From contig WACJ01000058.1 of NCBI GenBank assembly GCA_008973525.1, positions 682,001 through 746,000 on the forward strand: a DNA stretch of 64,000 nt, in the 5' to 3' direction. Position numbers and translations under genes: made by a program. The notes under the pieces were generated by a model. It saw only the letters and a program-made list of their open reading frames with translations. It had not been told where the DNA came from and did no database searches. Positions 35,161 through 49,025 of the stretch are shown here, piece by piece. The stretch comes from Stenopsyche tienmushanensis (Eukaryota > Arthropoda > Insecta > Trichoptera > Stenopsychidae). Position 1 is the first letter of the stretch. Every line of letters starts with the position of its first letter.

Positions 35161-36507
35161 TCTGTATTATTTATTTAATATAGATAAAAACGTTATGGTA
35201 TTAAAAAAATATGTTTTTTTAAATACATTGTAACAAAACGACTTTGCAGTAAAACATGCCAAATGTGGATTTTTTGATGATTGTGCCGTATAATCATATA
35301 AATGTTTATATGAATTTATAATGAAATATTTCGTATTGTTGATGATGTTTTTATCGATTCTGTAACATAAGAGAACCTCAACTTATTGAATTTATTTCGA
35401 CGATTCTTATGATGTTTAGCTTTGTTTATTGACTCGATAGTATCAAATTATCGTACACACAACCAACGGTTGCGGTAATTGGGTAAAATAGGTACAAATT
35501 AGGTTCTTTCGATGCATATAAAGAACCCCACTCGAAGGATGAAGGATGACCAACAATTTTACAATACGAAACGAAGAAATTCTCATTGGGGCAGTGTATT
35601 ATGTGCTTTTTTTGGTAGCCCGGATGGCGTTCAGCTCCCTCAACGGCCGTCCAAGATTGTTATTAAGTTGTCCAGTTAATATAGCAATTACAGCCTCATC
35701 CTCCTCGGCGTGCACAGCTCCACACACATAAATATTATATACATTTTAATTCGACGGCAGTGTTATTTTATTGTGCAGGGTCTTTACATCGGTTGGCAAC
35801 ACTGGTCATTGTTAGCGGCCGACCTCACCGGATGTGGCTGACACCTGTCATCAACCGGAACAAGGGCCATTGTCGTTACGAATTTCATAATTTCAGCTTT
35901 TTTCCACGTCGTACGCAATTCTGGGGTGTGCCATTTCCGCGATGCAATTTTTTCCGGGGCAAATATATGCACTTTTCGGCGCGAACGGGGTGTTTATTAA
36001 TTTTGGGCGAATTTGCTCCGAGCCACACGAAGCGTGCAAAATTTTTAATTGTTCAATGAATGGTTTAATTAATGATGACCAGGGTTTTAACGAGTTTTTT
36101 GTGTGTATCTTTTAAAATTAAATTGACACCGAAAGTTTCCCATAGTCATTTCTTGTCTTTGCACCGAGCGATTACAATTAAACCATATTTTTAAAGTAAA
36201 TATTATATTATATCATTGTATGACGTCTTGAGATACAATTACTTCCATCATCTATCTGAAACACTCAACGAAACTATTAACACATTAAGTGCGGGGGCAC
36301 ACAGCGCGAGCTACCTTCTGTCGCGGGCAATTTTTCATCATCACCCAGACAAAGCGTATATTTACATAAAATCAATATATTTAAATATTTTTTTCAGGAT
36401 AGCACTCACCAAGTATTTTGACATTAATATAGACATCGATTTTTTTTTAAATTACGCCTAACACTTACAAATACCTATTTTACACAAAATGACTAATATA
36501 TGTATTT

Positions 36508-36605
36508 TTGGATTCAAATCTATAGGAGATATGGCTGGCGACCACTTTTCTAAAACATATATTTACTATGAAAAACCATGTCAAAATGTCAAAACCAAAA
36601 TACAA
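36508..36605 (+). repeat. SINE family B, copy 1
   Basis: TTCAAATCTATAGGAGAT, a GGCTGGCGACCAC segment and CTATGAAAAACCATGTCAAAAT match copies at 44014, 50650 and 61270. The TTCAAATC motif resembles a tRNA B box. Confidence 0.65.
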
Positions 36606-39600
36606 CATAATGTATAAAAATATATTTCCCGCAAGAAATGTGTTAATATCATTGAGATATCCATAAGAAATACGTCACAGACATTCTATTCTATTCTATG
36701 GAATCCAAACGCAATAAGACTTTGTATGTTTACTGACTAGTATTTATTTATTTTAGTAATAATTTTACTTTAGAGGTTTAACCTTCTATTTTCTTCGGTT
36801 TAACGATAATAAGGGATACAATCCTAAAACTGCATAAAAGGTTTATGTATTTTGTATAAATGTGTATAGGCTAAATACAATAATTTATTGTACTATATTT
36901 TTACAAATAAAAATTAGCATTATCAAAAGAATGTAAAAATAATAGCATTGAAACACTTTTAATTGAAAATTTAGAGTAATGAGTGATTTTAAAAAAGCAA
37001 GGATCTACTTTGGTCATGATCTGATCCATTATGTCTAACTCAGTTTGATTTTTAGATCAGAATAAATACAGGGTGTGACAGGGAATCTAACTTATTTTAA
37101 AAATGAATGACACAAACAGTATAGGATATATCAGTTTAATTTTTACAATTTTCAAGATACTATCATCAACATACTCATCGATATGCTAAAATTGGCGGAG
37201 AGAAGATTCAAAACTCGATTAGATTGAATGTGTCAAATCTTATTCTTCGAATCTTAATACATTAACCAGAACGTTTGTATTTGTGTTATTCATGTTTAAA
37301 ATAAGGTAGTTTCCCTATGCACTCAGTAATATACATCAGCCCTCATTTTAACACAGCAGTGATCTCCATGTTCACCAGATCTAAATCTCATTGACTTCTT
37401 AATTTAGAATATTTTGGATGTTAAAATGTTCATTCATAATAGTACGATATTAATGCATATTTTTAACAAAAAAGAAATTATATTCCAAGCATAACCGAAG
37501 TATATCACTGTATACAATAAGATTGTTTGGGTTGAAAACATGTATATTAAAAAAATAGCTAAAAATGTATAATATTGAAGTTGAATTATATTTGAATTCC
37601 TCTTATTTTAGAGTGGCTTTTAATACATAGTTATAAATATATTGGAAATGTTAGATCAATTCTCCCTCATGGCTCTTTAAAATGGCTTCAATGGCACAAT
37701 TTTCCATTTCCTTTTCAGCCATTGCCCTTTGGCAATCGGGAAATTTCCCATTGAACTCTAATGGTGGTGGAACGATAACCGACTGGTTCTCAAGGCATCC
37801 TTTCTTGAAGAAGGGTCAGCACTCAGGTGAAGTGACGCCAAAAGGCTTGCAGACGCCCTCAAGAGGTTCTGCAGCCCAAACAACACCTTCTCAGTTACCT
37901 TACCAAGACTGACCTCAGTAAACTTCTTGTAAACGCACCGGATATACACGTTCGCAACAGGTAATTTCTATATTTAATAATTCAATTCCATTTGGACCGT
38001 CTAAATTGGACACGTGTAATAAAAACCTTGACCAACATGCCATACAATGGAACAAATATGAATTGCGTACCCATAATTGATATTTCATCAATTATGAATA
38101 AGCTAGTGTAATTGTCGACAGAATGTTGCCTTATTTAATATATATACCTGTCAAAATGATCAGGTAATAATAGCCCAAATCCAATTCGTTATTACGAATT
38201 AATATTTTACGTTTATGCCATAATTTGATTCATAAATTCGAAAAAAGCAGCTTTTGATGAATTGATGAATTATATAAAAAGTAGGCAAAAATTAAACTGT
38301 GTTATTGTGTCGTAATCTGCCGCAATGAAAAGCTGAAATGTTTAAATTCTTACGTTTTTGGGTTTTTAAAATGATTGCATTGTGTGTTCCGGGAACGTTA
38401 CTCGGGTTGGTCTATTGTGTGGATTTCTTCTTGTTGAAAACACGAAATTATACTCTCAGGGAAACCCTATTTATACTGGTCACGGGGTGAAGGAGGCAAT
38501 TTTGGACCACGCTGGCAACCCTTCAGGGTGTGGAGCAGCTTTTATGAGATTTTTGGAGCACATTTTTTTGGTGAGTAGTTAATTGGTGATCTGCCTTTCT
38601 TCGCCGTCGTCAAGAACTCCAGAGGCTCTATTAAATCTCTAAGAAGAAATGCACTCGAGAAAACCCAAAATGGTTGATTTTATTGAACCGTTGTACATTT
38701 AAGCAATATTATTGGATATAAATATACATCTCAAAAAGCTGATATTGACAAAAATTTCCGTTTTTAAGAATCGCGAGAGAAAATTTGCATTATTGTCGAT
38801 ATTTTCTAGCTGCATGTTGCAGATGATATCGTTCATGTTTTATAGCTATGGTCTACATAAAAAATAAGCTGTGTAAACAATACACTTCTAGATAATTCAA
38901 GCTTTGGAGTCGACAATAGCATCATTAAACATAAGTGGTCTTAAGAAGAAAATTTGAACTGAACAAACAAACAAGACTTGAGGCAAATTAAAAAAAAATT
39001 GAAAATATCATAAAAAAATTATAAGCGTTATGAAATATAAGAAGCTTGTTATAACTATCGATGTACTCACATCATCTCAACGAGCAAAATTTACATGAAA
39101 ACTTCAAAAGAAACGAATGTGTATGTAATTGCCAACCTTGATATTTCAAATTATGTACAAAAGACTCATCATTATGCCAATTAAATCCAAAATTAAACAC
39201 TTGAGATTGATGAAAATAATTGCAAAAAAATTGATATTTGATCATCAGACTCAATTAGTATGTAATCTAAAAACGATAATGCTTATCAGTTAAATTTCAA
39301 TTTACATTTTTACGAAGTATTACTCGTTGAAAATCAGATGAAAACTGCTTTTTTTCTGTCCATTGAACAAATAATATTTGCTACTTGCCATGCAAAAACG
39401 GGCAGCTTTCCCGCATTTAATTGATTTGCGGCACTCGAGCGACGTTAAGCGTGATGATACGTCGTTATTAAATATTGTCGATGCTTTCGATTCACGCACA
39501 ATCATCGATTTTAATTAATCGACCGAAAAAATGCCTACGCGAATGAAACAAACGGTGCGAATCTTTCTTTATTTCCGATCAAAATAGCGCTCGTTATGCG

Positions 39601-39894
39601 ATGAGAGCGCAATAATAGCTCGAAATCGACTAGTTTCGACCGAAAAAAATACGATCCATAGTACTTGTGCGATACGTAGACAGCCTTTATGGTATAACAA
39701 CTTAAATGCCAATCAGTTATCCAAATAGAGCCTCATTGTGTTGGCACCAATCTTACACTCTTTGGGGAGGCCCTTACCTCGTCATGCCAGAAGGCTATGA
39801 AAAAATAAAAGACAGGTTTACCTGGAAGATACGTCTACTTTATACATACACATATATGATATTTTTTATTTGATTAATTTGATATATGAAGGAA

Positions 39895-40165
39895 ATATGG
39901 AAAGAAATGTATTTATCTGATGGATTGTCTCGATCAAGGTTTACTCGGTATTTTTTGATCCTGAAAGTGTTACAATTGATGGCTGATGTAATGGATTTAT
40001 TCCAAAATACTATTATACAGGATCAGATTTAATATTTGGTTCAAATTCATAATGTGGAAACATTTTTTACCATATTTGGAAGATTGAAAGTATTCATATT
40101 TCTGATTGATTCTCCCATTCTATGTTTAGTTTGATCTTTATATATTATGTAAATACTGAGATAAT
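39895..40165 (+). repeat. SINE family A fragments
   Basis: Two pieces of family A lie close together: GATTGTCTCGATCAAGGTTT at about 39925, and from 40030 a GGTTCAAATTC B-box-like sequence, a CCATATTTGGAAGAT segment and TATTTCTGATTGATTCTCC. They are degenerate compared with the copies at 46648 and 61698. Confidence 0.55.
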
Positions 40166-42523
40166 TAATAAAGTCGAGTAGAACTGCATAAGTGATTGAT
40201 TTACAACAAATATTAAAATATGATTATTTCGCAAAGCCATACAAGCGACAGTTCTTGCGAGAAGGTTGGGATGACGCCTCTAAGGCGAACGCGCGCTCCT
40301 CCCTCATCTACCGCATGATTATTATTTAATTTATATAATAAAAAACATTAGATCTTATTCTTTTAAATGAATGTCAATTTAGTATTTTAAAATAACTGTC
40401 GCTTTAGGGCGCGCATTTAAAATAAGGAAGTTTTCCTGCCGCAACTTGTACTATCGATACATTTTTAATCATATTTGGAATACAATGGAAAATATCTGCA
40501 TAATTTTTTAAATTCCTGTGAGAGTATTATCTGGTAATACTATAAGAAGAAGAATATAATATTTTGCATAACTTTGAATGCGTTCGTAAGACTATGCAAT
40601 CATCAGATAACAGTAGCAAGTAATTCCACATTACAATTACATGCAGTTGATTTTAGCGTCATTTCAAAAGTCGGATTTAATTTGTAAACACTCAATCTAC
40701 GGGTTATCAAAATAAAGTGGAAGTTCACATAAGATAAAATGGCGATCATTTAGATCGTGCCAATAAAAACCATCACGTTTATATGGAATGACAATTAAAT
40801 CATACAATGAATGGTTATAGCTTTATATAGGTGAGGTATAAATTTTATTTTAATTGGTAAAATGACAAAAAATTCTTGCATATCCGCAATTTTTCATCAA
40901 TTTAACAACACGCAAATGGCTTAGATTGTCATATACAAACACATTGCGAGCACAAATTTATTGCTGTATTATTAATAGCATAAACTGTACAATTGCTTAA
41001 CTATATTTGCATAAATTCAAATCAAATATTTTGATTCGGATCAGACCTTCGAAGATCATAAGAAATGCATAATTAAATAAAAATATTATGTAAATGCAAA
41101 TTATACTTAGCGTATGATTATTACATTATGTGCATTTGATGTTTTGTCGATGAAAAAGTTCTTTGAGATTGGCTGTCAAATTTTGATGCTCGAACGCAGA
41201 GTAATTCGAATGGTCTCAGTTTTTCTGCTTTAAATGATCAAAAAACGGCTGTCAATATTGATGATTTCTTACTAAGCACGACACGAGCGTGATGATAAAA
41301 CTCATTCCACTTAAAAAATAATATAATAAATTGTTTATATATCAAGTTTTTATAAGGCGGCTGGGAAGACATACGGTCCACATGGTTGAAGTGTCAATTG
41401 TGACGGGCTCGAGTGTTATTTTAGGGTTCGCTCCCGCACCATGACCGGACCGAAAGTTGAACATAATTATTTTATAAGAACTCTTTGTATTATTTTCAGC
41501 TTTTTTCTACTCGTCCGCTTGTCTGTCCGAGCTGTCTGACGGTCGGAATGATCCGTCGAGCCTTTTGCGGAACGATCCAGCGGTTTTTTCCGGTAATTAA
41601 TTCACTAATTGAGTGTGTCATAATAATTTATCTTATTAAATAAGATGAAATATCATCACAAAAAGTTCTAAGCCTAATAAAGACTTGCTCGATGATGGCG
41701 CGTGATTTTGGAGAGCTCCAACGAAACGGTTCATAAAAAAACCCATGCCAATTTCAATACGCGTACTGTGCATAATATTGAATTTAATTAGTTTTTCATT
41801 CAATCAAATCGAGCGAAAATATGTTTAAATTCATATTCATGCGATTGTGAGATTCGTTACGAATCCAACAGATGGCTCTCAGCGTATGATTGATAAAATG
41901 GCAGTAGCTTGATATAAAAAAAAAATAAAAAACGTATTTTAGTTTGGAAAATCAAACATAATTCGATTATTAGACATGATTTATAATTGACAGTCGCCTA
42001 ATTCGATATGCGCTAATGTCTTTTTATTACGTGCTAATGACTCGCGTTCTCATCAAATTATGTATGTTTGTGCCAAACTTTCAAACACGAAGGGTTGTCA
42101 CGTGTGTGCGTCTGTGTATAATGTATAACAAAGTTGGCGACGTCCCCTATTTTTGGGGGATGTAAAATTTGCGTTCCGTCCTAACGTGATTACGAGCGGC
42201 CGGGGAAAAAATGACACAGAACAAAGTTTGATGACGTGAAATGTTATTAAATAAACGCATTATCGAATAAACAAACCCGTCGACCGATATTAGTATTCCA
42301 GGATAATTTAATAAGTCGTGATTTATGCCGGGAGAAGTCCTGGTAGACTCGCGCGTGCTGGCCAACTATTGTGGGGAGATTTGGGGGAGATTCGGCGCCG
42401 TTTCAAATTTGGCCAAGTTTACCACATTTTTCATTTTTACGTATTTTTGACATGTGGAAAAATAAAAAATGGAAAAAATATCTTGTTAAAAAAATAAGTT
42501 CAATCACATCTTTGGATACATGT

Positions 42524-42587
42524 ATCAGCTTGACAGTCATACCAATGACAAATAATATATATCATCTTGACAGTCATAATAGTGACA
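42524..42587 (+). repeat. short direct repeat
   Basis: ATCAGCTTGACAGTCATA (42524) recurs as ATCATCTTGACAGTCATA (42561), each followed by a variable triplet and TGACA. The offset is 37 bp. It may be duplicated regulatory sequence (TGACAG core) or local slippage. Confidence 0.6.
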
Positions 42588-44013
42588 TGCAGAATTTATT
42601 GATTTGAGATCCAGATCACAAACAATTCAATCGAACGCATTACAGAAATACTCTTAGAGTTCATAATCTTCTTGTTATTTACAAAAAACGCGTTATGTTT
42701 GCATTGTAACATCATCCCGGCTAAAAATCATAGCATTTGATACAGCACAAGTTGGAGAGAGTGGACAACTTTTTAAGTCGTGTTTGTCTAACGTCGTGAG
42801 AAAAAAAACTCAGGCGAATGTTTAATGTGTTATTTGTGTGCTCTTTTGACGCGTGTAAAGTGAATTGGGAGAGCGCGTGTCAAACTGTCAAAATAAATCA
42901 TAATTTGCGGATGGGGCCCCATCCCGACGGGATTCTGTACTCTTTATTCGCATCATCATGTGGGGGACCTAATCTAATTAATGCACATAAAAACAATCTC
43001 TGTTGCCAACAAACAACCATTAAGAACGAACAAAATGATACACGTTTTAAAAGCCACCCGGGACACGGGGGTTAAAGCGACGTAATGTGTCGCTGAGGAT
43101 TTCTGCATGAGAACTAATCACCGCGAAGATGAATCTTCGAATATCAAATTACTGTGTATCGTTTTGAAAGTCGAATACAAAGGCGCGAAGATCTTTGCTT
43201 CTATAATAAAATAGTATCTATCGTATAAATATAATATAATAAATAGCAAAAATAATGAATAGAACATAATATATGGTGTATACATAAGTTTAAAATTTTG
43301 ACGACATAATATCGCCATACGAGTGGAAATGATTAAAATAATATCTGATATAATATAGATAGTATACTTCTGAAAATGCCATTTATTTCGACAGTAGTTC
43401 AACAGTATTAATACATTTTATTTCATCCTTTTATGTATGATTAACCAGAATAATGAATTTAATCAGTCACTTAAATAAGTATGAAATAATCTTATTGGTC
43501 GCTTGTAAAGCTTGCAAATTTGTATTTTATTCATCGTAAGCAAAAACAAAAATAGACGATTTAAATCAGAATCATAATTGAAACTTTAAATGAAGTCAAA
43601 ACCGTACAAAAAGTATCAGATGAATATTTCTACTTGTCACATCAAAAAGTAAGGTTTTTTTTCTTTCAAACTCAAGATTTTACTACAATTTGTCTAAATA
43701 AAGACCTATTAATTTAACTATGCAACGCAGGCGTACATTTATATGATAAAATATCTTTCTGTTGATCAAACATGAGTGTTTTTCTTTGAGTTTCTGATTA
43801 AGCCATATTTGATTCAATATGATTTATTTAAAAGCGAATAAGTCTTCAAAATTCCGCTAAGCACACGCCTTATTATTTTATTTGAAGTTAACCCGGGTTC
43901 AGAGATGAAAAAGGAGATTTTACCTGTATTAGCCATATTAAATTATCATAAACTGTCCATTTATCATTAATATTTTTTGATGTGATTTTTAGCATTTCCA
44001 TTTATGGGACTAT

Positions 44014-44160
44014 TGCCAACCATTTAGACATGGTTTTTCATAGCGAATATATATTTAAAAATGTGGTCTCCAGCCACACCTTCTGTAGATTTGAACCCAT
44101 TATTTTTGAATTACTAATCTTATCGCTTAACCGCGGAACTATCTACAGGTCAACTTTGAT
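44014..44160 (-). repeat. SINE family B, copy 2 (reverse orientation)
   Basis: On the minus strand a tRNA-like head (CGGTTAAGCG, then a TGGGTTCAAATCTACAG B-box region) is followed by GGCTGGAGACCACATTT and CTATGAAAAACCATGTC. This is the best-preserved head of the family and supports a tRNA origin. Confidence 0.7.
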
Positions 44161-46623
44161 ATATATTGGATGCTTCAAATTTTTCGGAAAAATCATTAAT
44201 CGTCAATAGCCTAAGAGTTATTCTTATGGTTAAAAAATACTATAAGATGCCTAACATACTACTTGACTAGAACCTTCAACAAAATAACATTGATTGCACA
44301 TATAAAATTATATGAAGATACTTGTTTGTATCTACACTAACTGATTACGAAGTAATTTTTGAGTAGATGGCTTATTTGTGAATATAAATCTGTATGAAAT
44401 AATGTATTTAATCCCTATTTTATAGATATTTTTCTTGGTGATATAAAGCGAAATAAAGATGAAGTCACCACGCATGACATTCAATCCGGCATTCCCCAGG
44501 ATAGTTTCCATACAAAATCGAACTTCTAATAATAGAAACCATAATTTGCACTTTTGCCAATAAAATATCTCTGCTTTTGTTATTGCAATATCTTTTCAAT
44601 TACTCAGCATAATTTTAACAATCGAGAAAAATTACCCAAGGGATGGCGTATGAATAAAAGTGAATACAAATCAGTACACTATATTTACATCAAGAGAAGA
44701 CATAAATATCGTCTATCGCCAATAAAGTTTGCCAAATATGCGCTTAAATCAATGCTTTTTGAAACATGACAAAATGTGGAACTCAAAACATATTAAACAT
44801 GTACCCTTATAGTGTGTAAATTTATAGTTGAAGGACTGCCCAATCAAACTTTCAAGACATGTGGACGAATATTTGAAGTTCACTAACGTTTGATGGCGAA
44901 TATGATAGCATAAGAGGAAGAAAAAAGTATTGTAGATTAACATTCAAATTCGAATTGAGTTCGAATAAAGCGTGATCAATTTATTAAGATCCATTGCTTG
45001 GGAGTTTCTATAGTCTCTTACATGATCAAATGCTGATTGTTTTTACAAAATATTTTTCAAATTTGTAAAGCTTCATAGGAAACGCTTTTGGGCTTAATTT
45101 GTTTATTTTTTCCGCTAGCAGAATATTTCAAAAATAACGACGCCGGTTATGAATGTTTCATTAATTATTTCGTCACCACATTCGCTGGCTGTGTGAGTTT
45201 ATTATCCGGTGGAATTCGTGGCTTTAATCCATTTGTGTTTTAATTATTTTTCGTTGTGGTTAATTAACTGTCGACAGGGCTCCGGTCATTCAAATAACGA
45301 CCTCGCAATTAAATCAAAATGCTAGAGAAAATCCGCTAAATGCGGGATTTCCATATTATCTACAAAAAATACACACAATGCCGGCATTAATTAAAAAAAT
45401 ATTTTTCACCACCGAAAAATAATCATTCTTCAGAATAAAACGACCAGAGTTCGCTTCAACAAAATAAGCGATGGAATTGGAAATACTACCGCTGTAGTTA
45501 AGAGTCGTGCTCAATGAATCAAGATTTTTCCATCGCGAATGTCCTTTAAGCGAATTTATCGCCAAAAATGAATTTCGTCGCTTACATTTGTGTTCAGAAT
45601 GATAACTCGATTATGGATGATATCATCGCGCCTAATGTATCATCATTTAATTATTCAACTTGTTCGTGCTATTTCGTCGATGGCTGACGCGTGCCATGGA
45701 CGCATGGCGAATTTGCCACAAATAACTCAGCGTGTGTTAAATATGTAATTTGATTTATGTCTAGTATACATAGCATGTTTAATTTAATAATTGTTGTGAA
45801 AGCAAAATTATATTATAGTCAAAGGACACGCACCCTATGTAAGAGTGCGTTGACTTGACTGTTAATTTTGGCGGTGGTCGATAAAGCGATTAGGCGATGA
45901 TTGCATCGCTTTTTAAAACAAACATCATTTACCCCTTTAAGGTATGACTTCAATATCAATAGATCAAATTTAATTTATTTCCATATAAGATTATTCTTTG
46001 GAATACGAAATAACACATGGTAGACTCCAATTGGTTCATATTTTTGATCTTTGATTCCAATTTTTTGATCTCCAAAATATATTATATTAGTGTAATAAAG
46101 CCACCCCAATGAGTAAAACATAGTATATTATTTGCTTGAATTAAATAAATTAGTTATTTGTATGTAATTGATAGAATTACATCATTGAACTTATTGTGGG
46201 GTTGTTCAATATTTGGACAAATGGTGACAAAATAAAAATTTATAGCTCTATGAGTATCATAAAATAAGTATTTTTTCCTTAATAGTTTTCTAATTATTTG
46301 GTAAAATGGCTTTGACAACCATCAGGTATGGTCTTGTTAGATCGAATAATTTTAAATAATATAAAGCAAAAATCAATTATATACATACGCTTTTGTTGCC
46401 ATTACGAATAATACACTTTGCTGATAATTCTAGTCAAACTACTGATGGATTACACAAACAGAGAAAATTATTGGATCCCATAAAAACATGTTAAGCCATA
46501 TATTGTCCAGCCAAATATTTGCATTGATGAGTCTTTTACTTTGAAAGGGTTGATTATATATAAGTAATCAAATCATAAATGCTGAAAATTAATGTAGATT
46601 TTATTATACTACTTTAGTATATT

Positions 46624-46644
46624 GTATATATATATATATATATA
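46624..46644. repeat. (TA)n microsatellite
   Basis: About ten uninterrupted TA units lie directly before a family A SINE. Confidence 0.9.
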
Positions 46645-46647
46645 CAG

Positions 46648-47030
46648 GTATAGTGACTTAGATCCTGAACTCGTATTATAAAGGTTTAGGTTCAAATCCA
46701 AATTGTAGGAAATGTTTTCACCATACCAAGACATTTGGGAGATCGTAAATATGAATAGTTCTGATCGATCATCTCGATCCAAGTTTACTCTGATTTCCTG
46801 GGTTTGAAAAAGTAAATGCTGAGTGAGTGATTGAATTTGCAACAATAATTAAATTCTCATTTTTATATAATGATAATATCGTTACTCACTCCTTTCCACT
46901 TTCCAGATAATCCTATCCTAACTTCAACACGTGCGAAAGGCAATGGGAAACCACCACATTAAATCCTTTCCCTATTAAGATCTTCTATGGAGAACCCCTA
47001 TGTCCGATATTGGATATGGTACATAAAAGA
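46648..47030 (+). repeat. SINE family A, near-complete copy
   Basis: The head region TAGTGACTTAGATCCTGAAC and the B-box-like AGGTTCAAATCC suggest a tRNA-derived promoter. Then come GGGAGATCGTAAATATGAAT, GATCATCTCGATCCAAG and TTTACTCTGATTTCCTGG. The distinctive 3' part reads AAGGCAATGGGAAACCACCA, then AAGATCTTCTATGGAGAA and TGGATATGGTACATAAAAG. The same order occurs at 61698-62098. Confidence 0.8.
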
Positions 47031-47567
47031 TTCATGCTTTTATGGATGTCATAAGGACTTTAAAGAAAGAATACTACTTTATTTTAATTCACTATAATTT
47101 ATGTTTATACATTAGGTTAGGTTACATATATAAAAGCAAAATAAATGGAAAAACATTCTTTCTGATTTGAAAACCACTGATTTTTTATTGCAATTTCTTT
47201 AGTCTAAATACAAACTAAATTTTTTTGTGCATTATAAAAATTATTCCACTAATGAAAGGGTTAAACGTTTGAAATGTTTATTTAAAAATGTATATAATTG
47301 ACGATATGCTTCCTATATAAAAGGGGTTGAAATATTAAATTTCAAATAAATCATAATTTCAATTAGTAGCTGGTTGAAATAAATAATGTCTTTATTCATC
47401 CTTTCTGGTGATCGATTTTGATCCATTTCTAAGAAATCATTATGTTCAATGTATGTATCACTTTTTAACAATGTTGTATTTATAAATTATTTAATCCGAT
47501 TCTGCATAGCGTTAAGCGAAATATAATTAAGTAACCAAAAATCCATCTTTATTTGTATGCTTTTGAT

Positions 47568-47750
47568 GCATTGTTAAATTTATGTAGTCCGCGGACCTCT
47601 TTAGAACATTTTTTTCGCGATCCCTTCTCAACCCTAAATATTTTAAGTCTTCAAATTCTGACCTTCTGCTCTCGATATGCGCAGTTTACTATTACGATTT
47701 CACTATTACGGGAACGCAGAGGTCCGCGGATCCCAGTTTAAGAGTCGCTG
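47568..47750 (-). mobile_element. hAT MITE, copy 3 (short, degenerate)
   Basis: The right end CCGCGGATCCCAGTTTAAGA and CGCTG at 47750 mirror the left end of the copy at 28226. TTATGTAGTCCGCGGACC at its left matches the reverse of that copy's right sub-terminal region. It is therefore an inverted, internally deleted copy of about 180 bp. An 8-bp duplication is not evident. Confidence 0.7.
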
Positions 47751-48830
47751 GTATAGTATATTTATAATATAATATCATAGTTGAAATATAATTCAATTAA
47801 GAATATACACATGCGCACATTATGGATAAAGCTTTATTTATCAATTAAGGATAAAAATGCCGGCTCCTCGCGAAACAAAAAACTACCCTCAACCATTTAA
47901 TATTCATACGACGCTCTTTCTCAGAAAATATTATCCGTTAACTGGATACAGAGTATGGGTAATCTAATCGGAGTTTAGTCGAACATAAATACATTAAGGT
48001 CCCCCGACAACGTGAGCCCCCTGAATCGGGGGGAGGAGGTCGGATACCGGTCTATCTGGCCTCCACTAATGCCTTTTGTATTCGGCATAATGTCCATTGT
48101 GTATAGCGTTTATGGCATGTTAAATGTTCGAGAAACATCCACACAATACAAATCAATTAATTTAATTGAGATTTAGTGCGACCGGTGCTCCTTTTCTTCC
48201 TTTTTCGTCGGAACGGCAGATGTACTCTCGAAATCTCGATTGCTTTCTTGCAGCCAACTGTTAACGGACGAACATTCGAAGAGGTGCCGTCATCGAGTGC
48301 CATTCCAATGTAAATAATTTGATAAAGCAAATCAATAACGATTGCATGGTAATATGCAAAATGAACGGCAAAATTCCATAGAAATCGATATTAAAAATAC
48401 CAAAATCATTCGGCGCTCACGTCGTGACGTATCGCAGTATTCAATATAAAATACCTGGCGATCGCATGATTTGTGTGTACAAGTGTTGGAAGATTTTTAC
48501 GAGAAAAGCAAATAGAATGATCTAGTATGGTTTGATTTCAACGATGAAATTTTTTGATCGATGAACGTAAATAGTAAATAATTTTACTATAAAATAAATA
48601 TTGAACGGATGCTATATAACTTTAATACAAAGATCATCTTATATTTAAAAAAAATGGAAATATAATAGCTATTATTTAAGATGCGACAGATCAAGTGTTA
48701 CTAAATTCGCTGTATTTTAAGTCTGCAGAATAATTTTATCAATATTAATTAAAAGTCATTTTGCCAATTTATGTCATAGAGAAGATGTGGAATTTATATT
48801 TTAAATTCTCTTCAATTGATATTTTATTAA

Positions 48831-49025
48831 TATAGTGGATTAGACCCTGCGCTCTTATTTTAAAGGTTCGGGTCCAAATCCAGATTATGAAAAATTTTAT
48901 TGCATCAATCCAGGTTTACTCAGACTTTCTGGTGATCATTAAATTAATAAAATAGTCATACAACAATAATAATTAAAATATCACTCAAAATAGTGATATT
49001 TTTGATCATTCACTCATTCTATTTA
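48831..49025 (+). repeat. SINE family A, 3'-truncated copy
   Basis: It contains TATAGTGGATTAGACCCTGC, GGTTCGGGTCCAAATCCAG (a B-box-like sequence), and CAATCCAGGTTTACTCAGAC followed by TTTCTGGTGATC. The GGCAATGGG 3' module is missing. Confidence 0.65.

Larger units (their letters stand above)
35161..46623. other. non-coding stretch with SINE fragments
   Basis: GC-richer islands at about 35560-36060, 41350-41600 and 42060-42420 alternate with AT-rich DNA. Open frames here (for example 35760-36059, 37682-37912 and 42818-43075) are short, overlap frames on the other strand and match nothing I recognise. SINE pieces are listed separately. Confidence 0.4.

Noticed and set aside
45810..45860. Imperfect hairpin around GTGCG/CGCAC in a GTCAA/TTGAC frame
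   Set aside because: The stems are short and interrupted, which is not distinguishable from chance.
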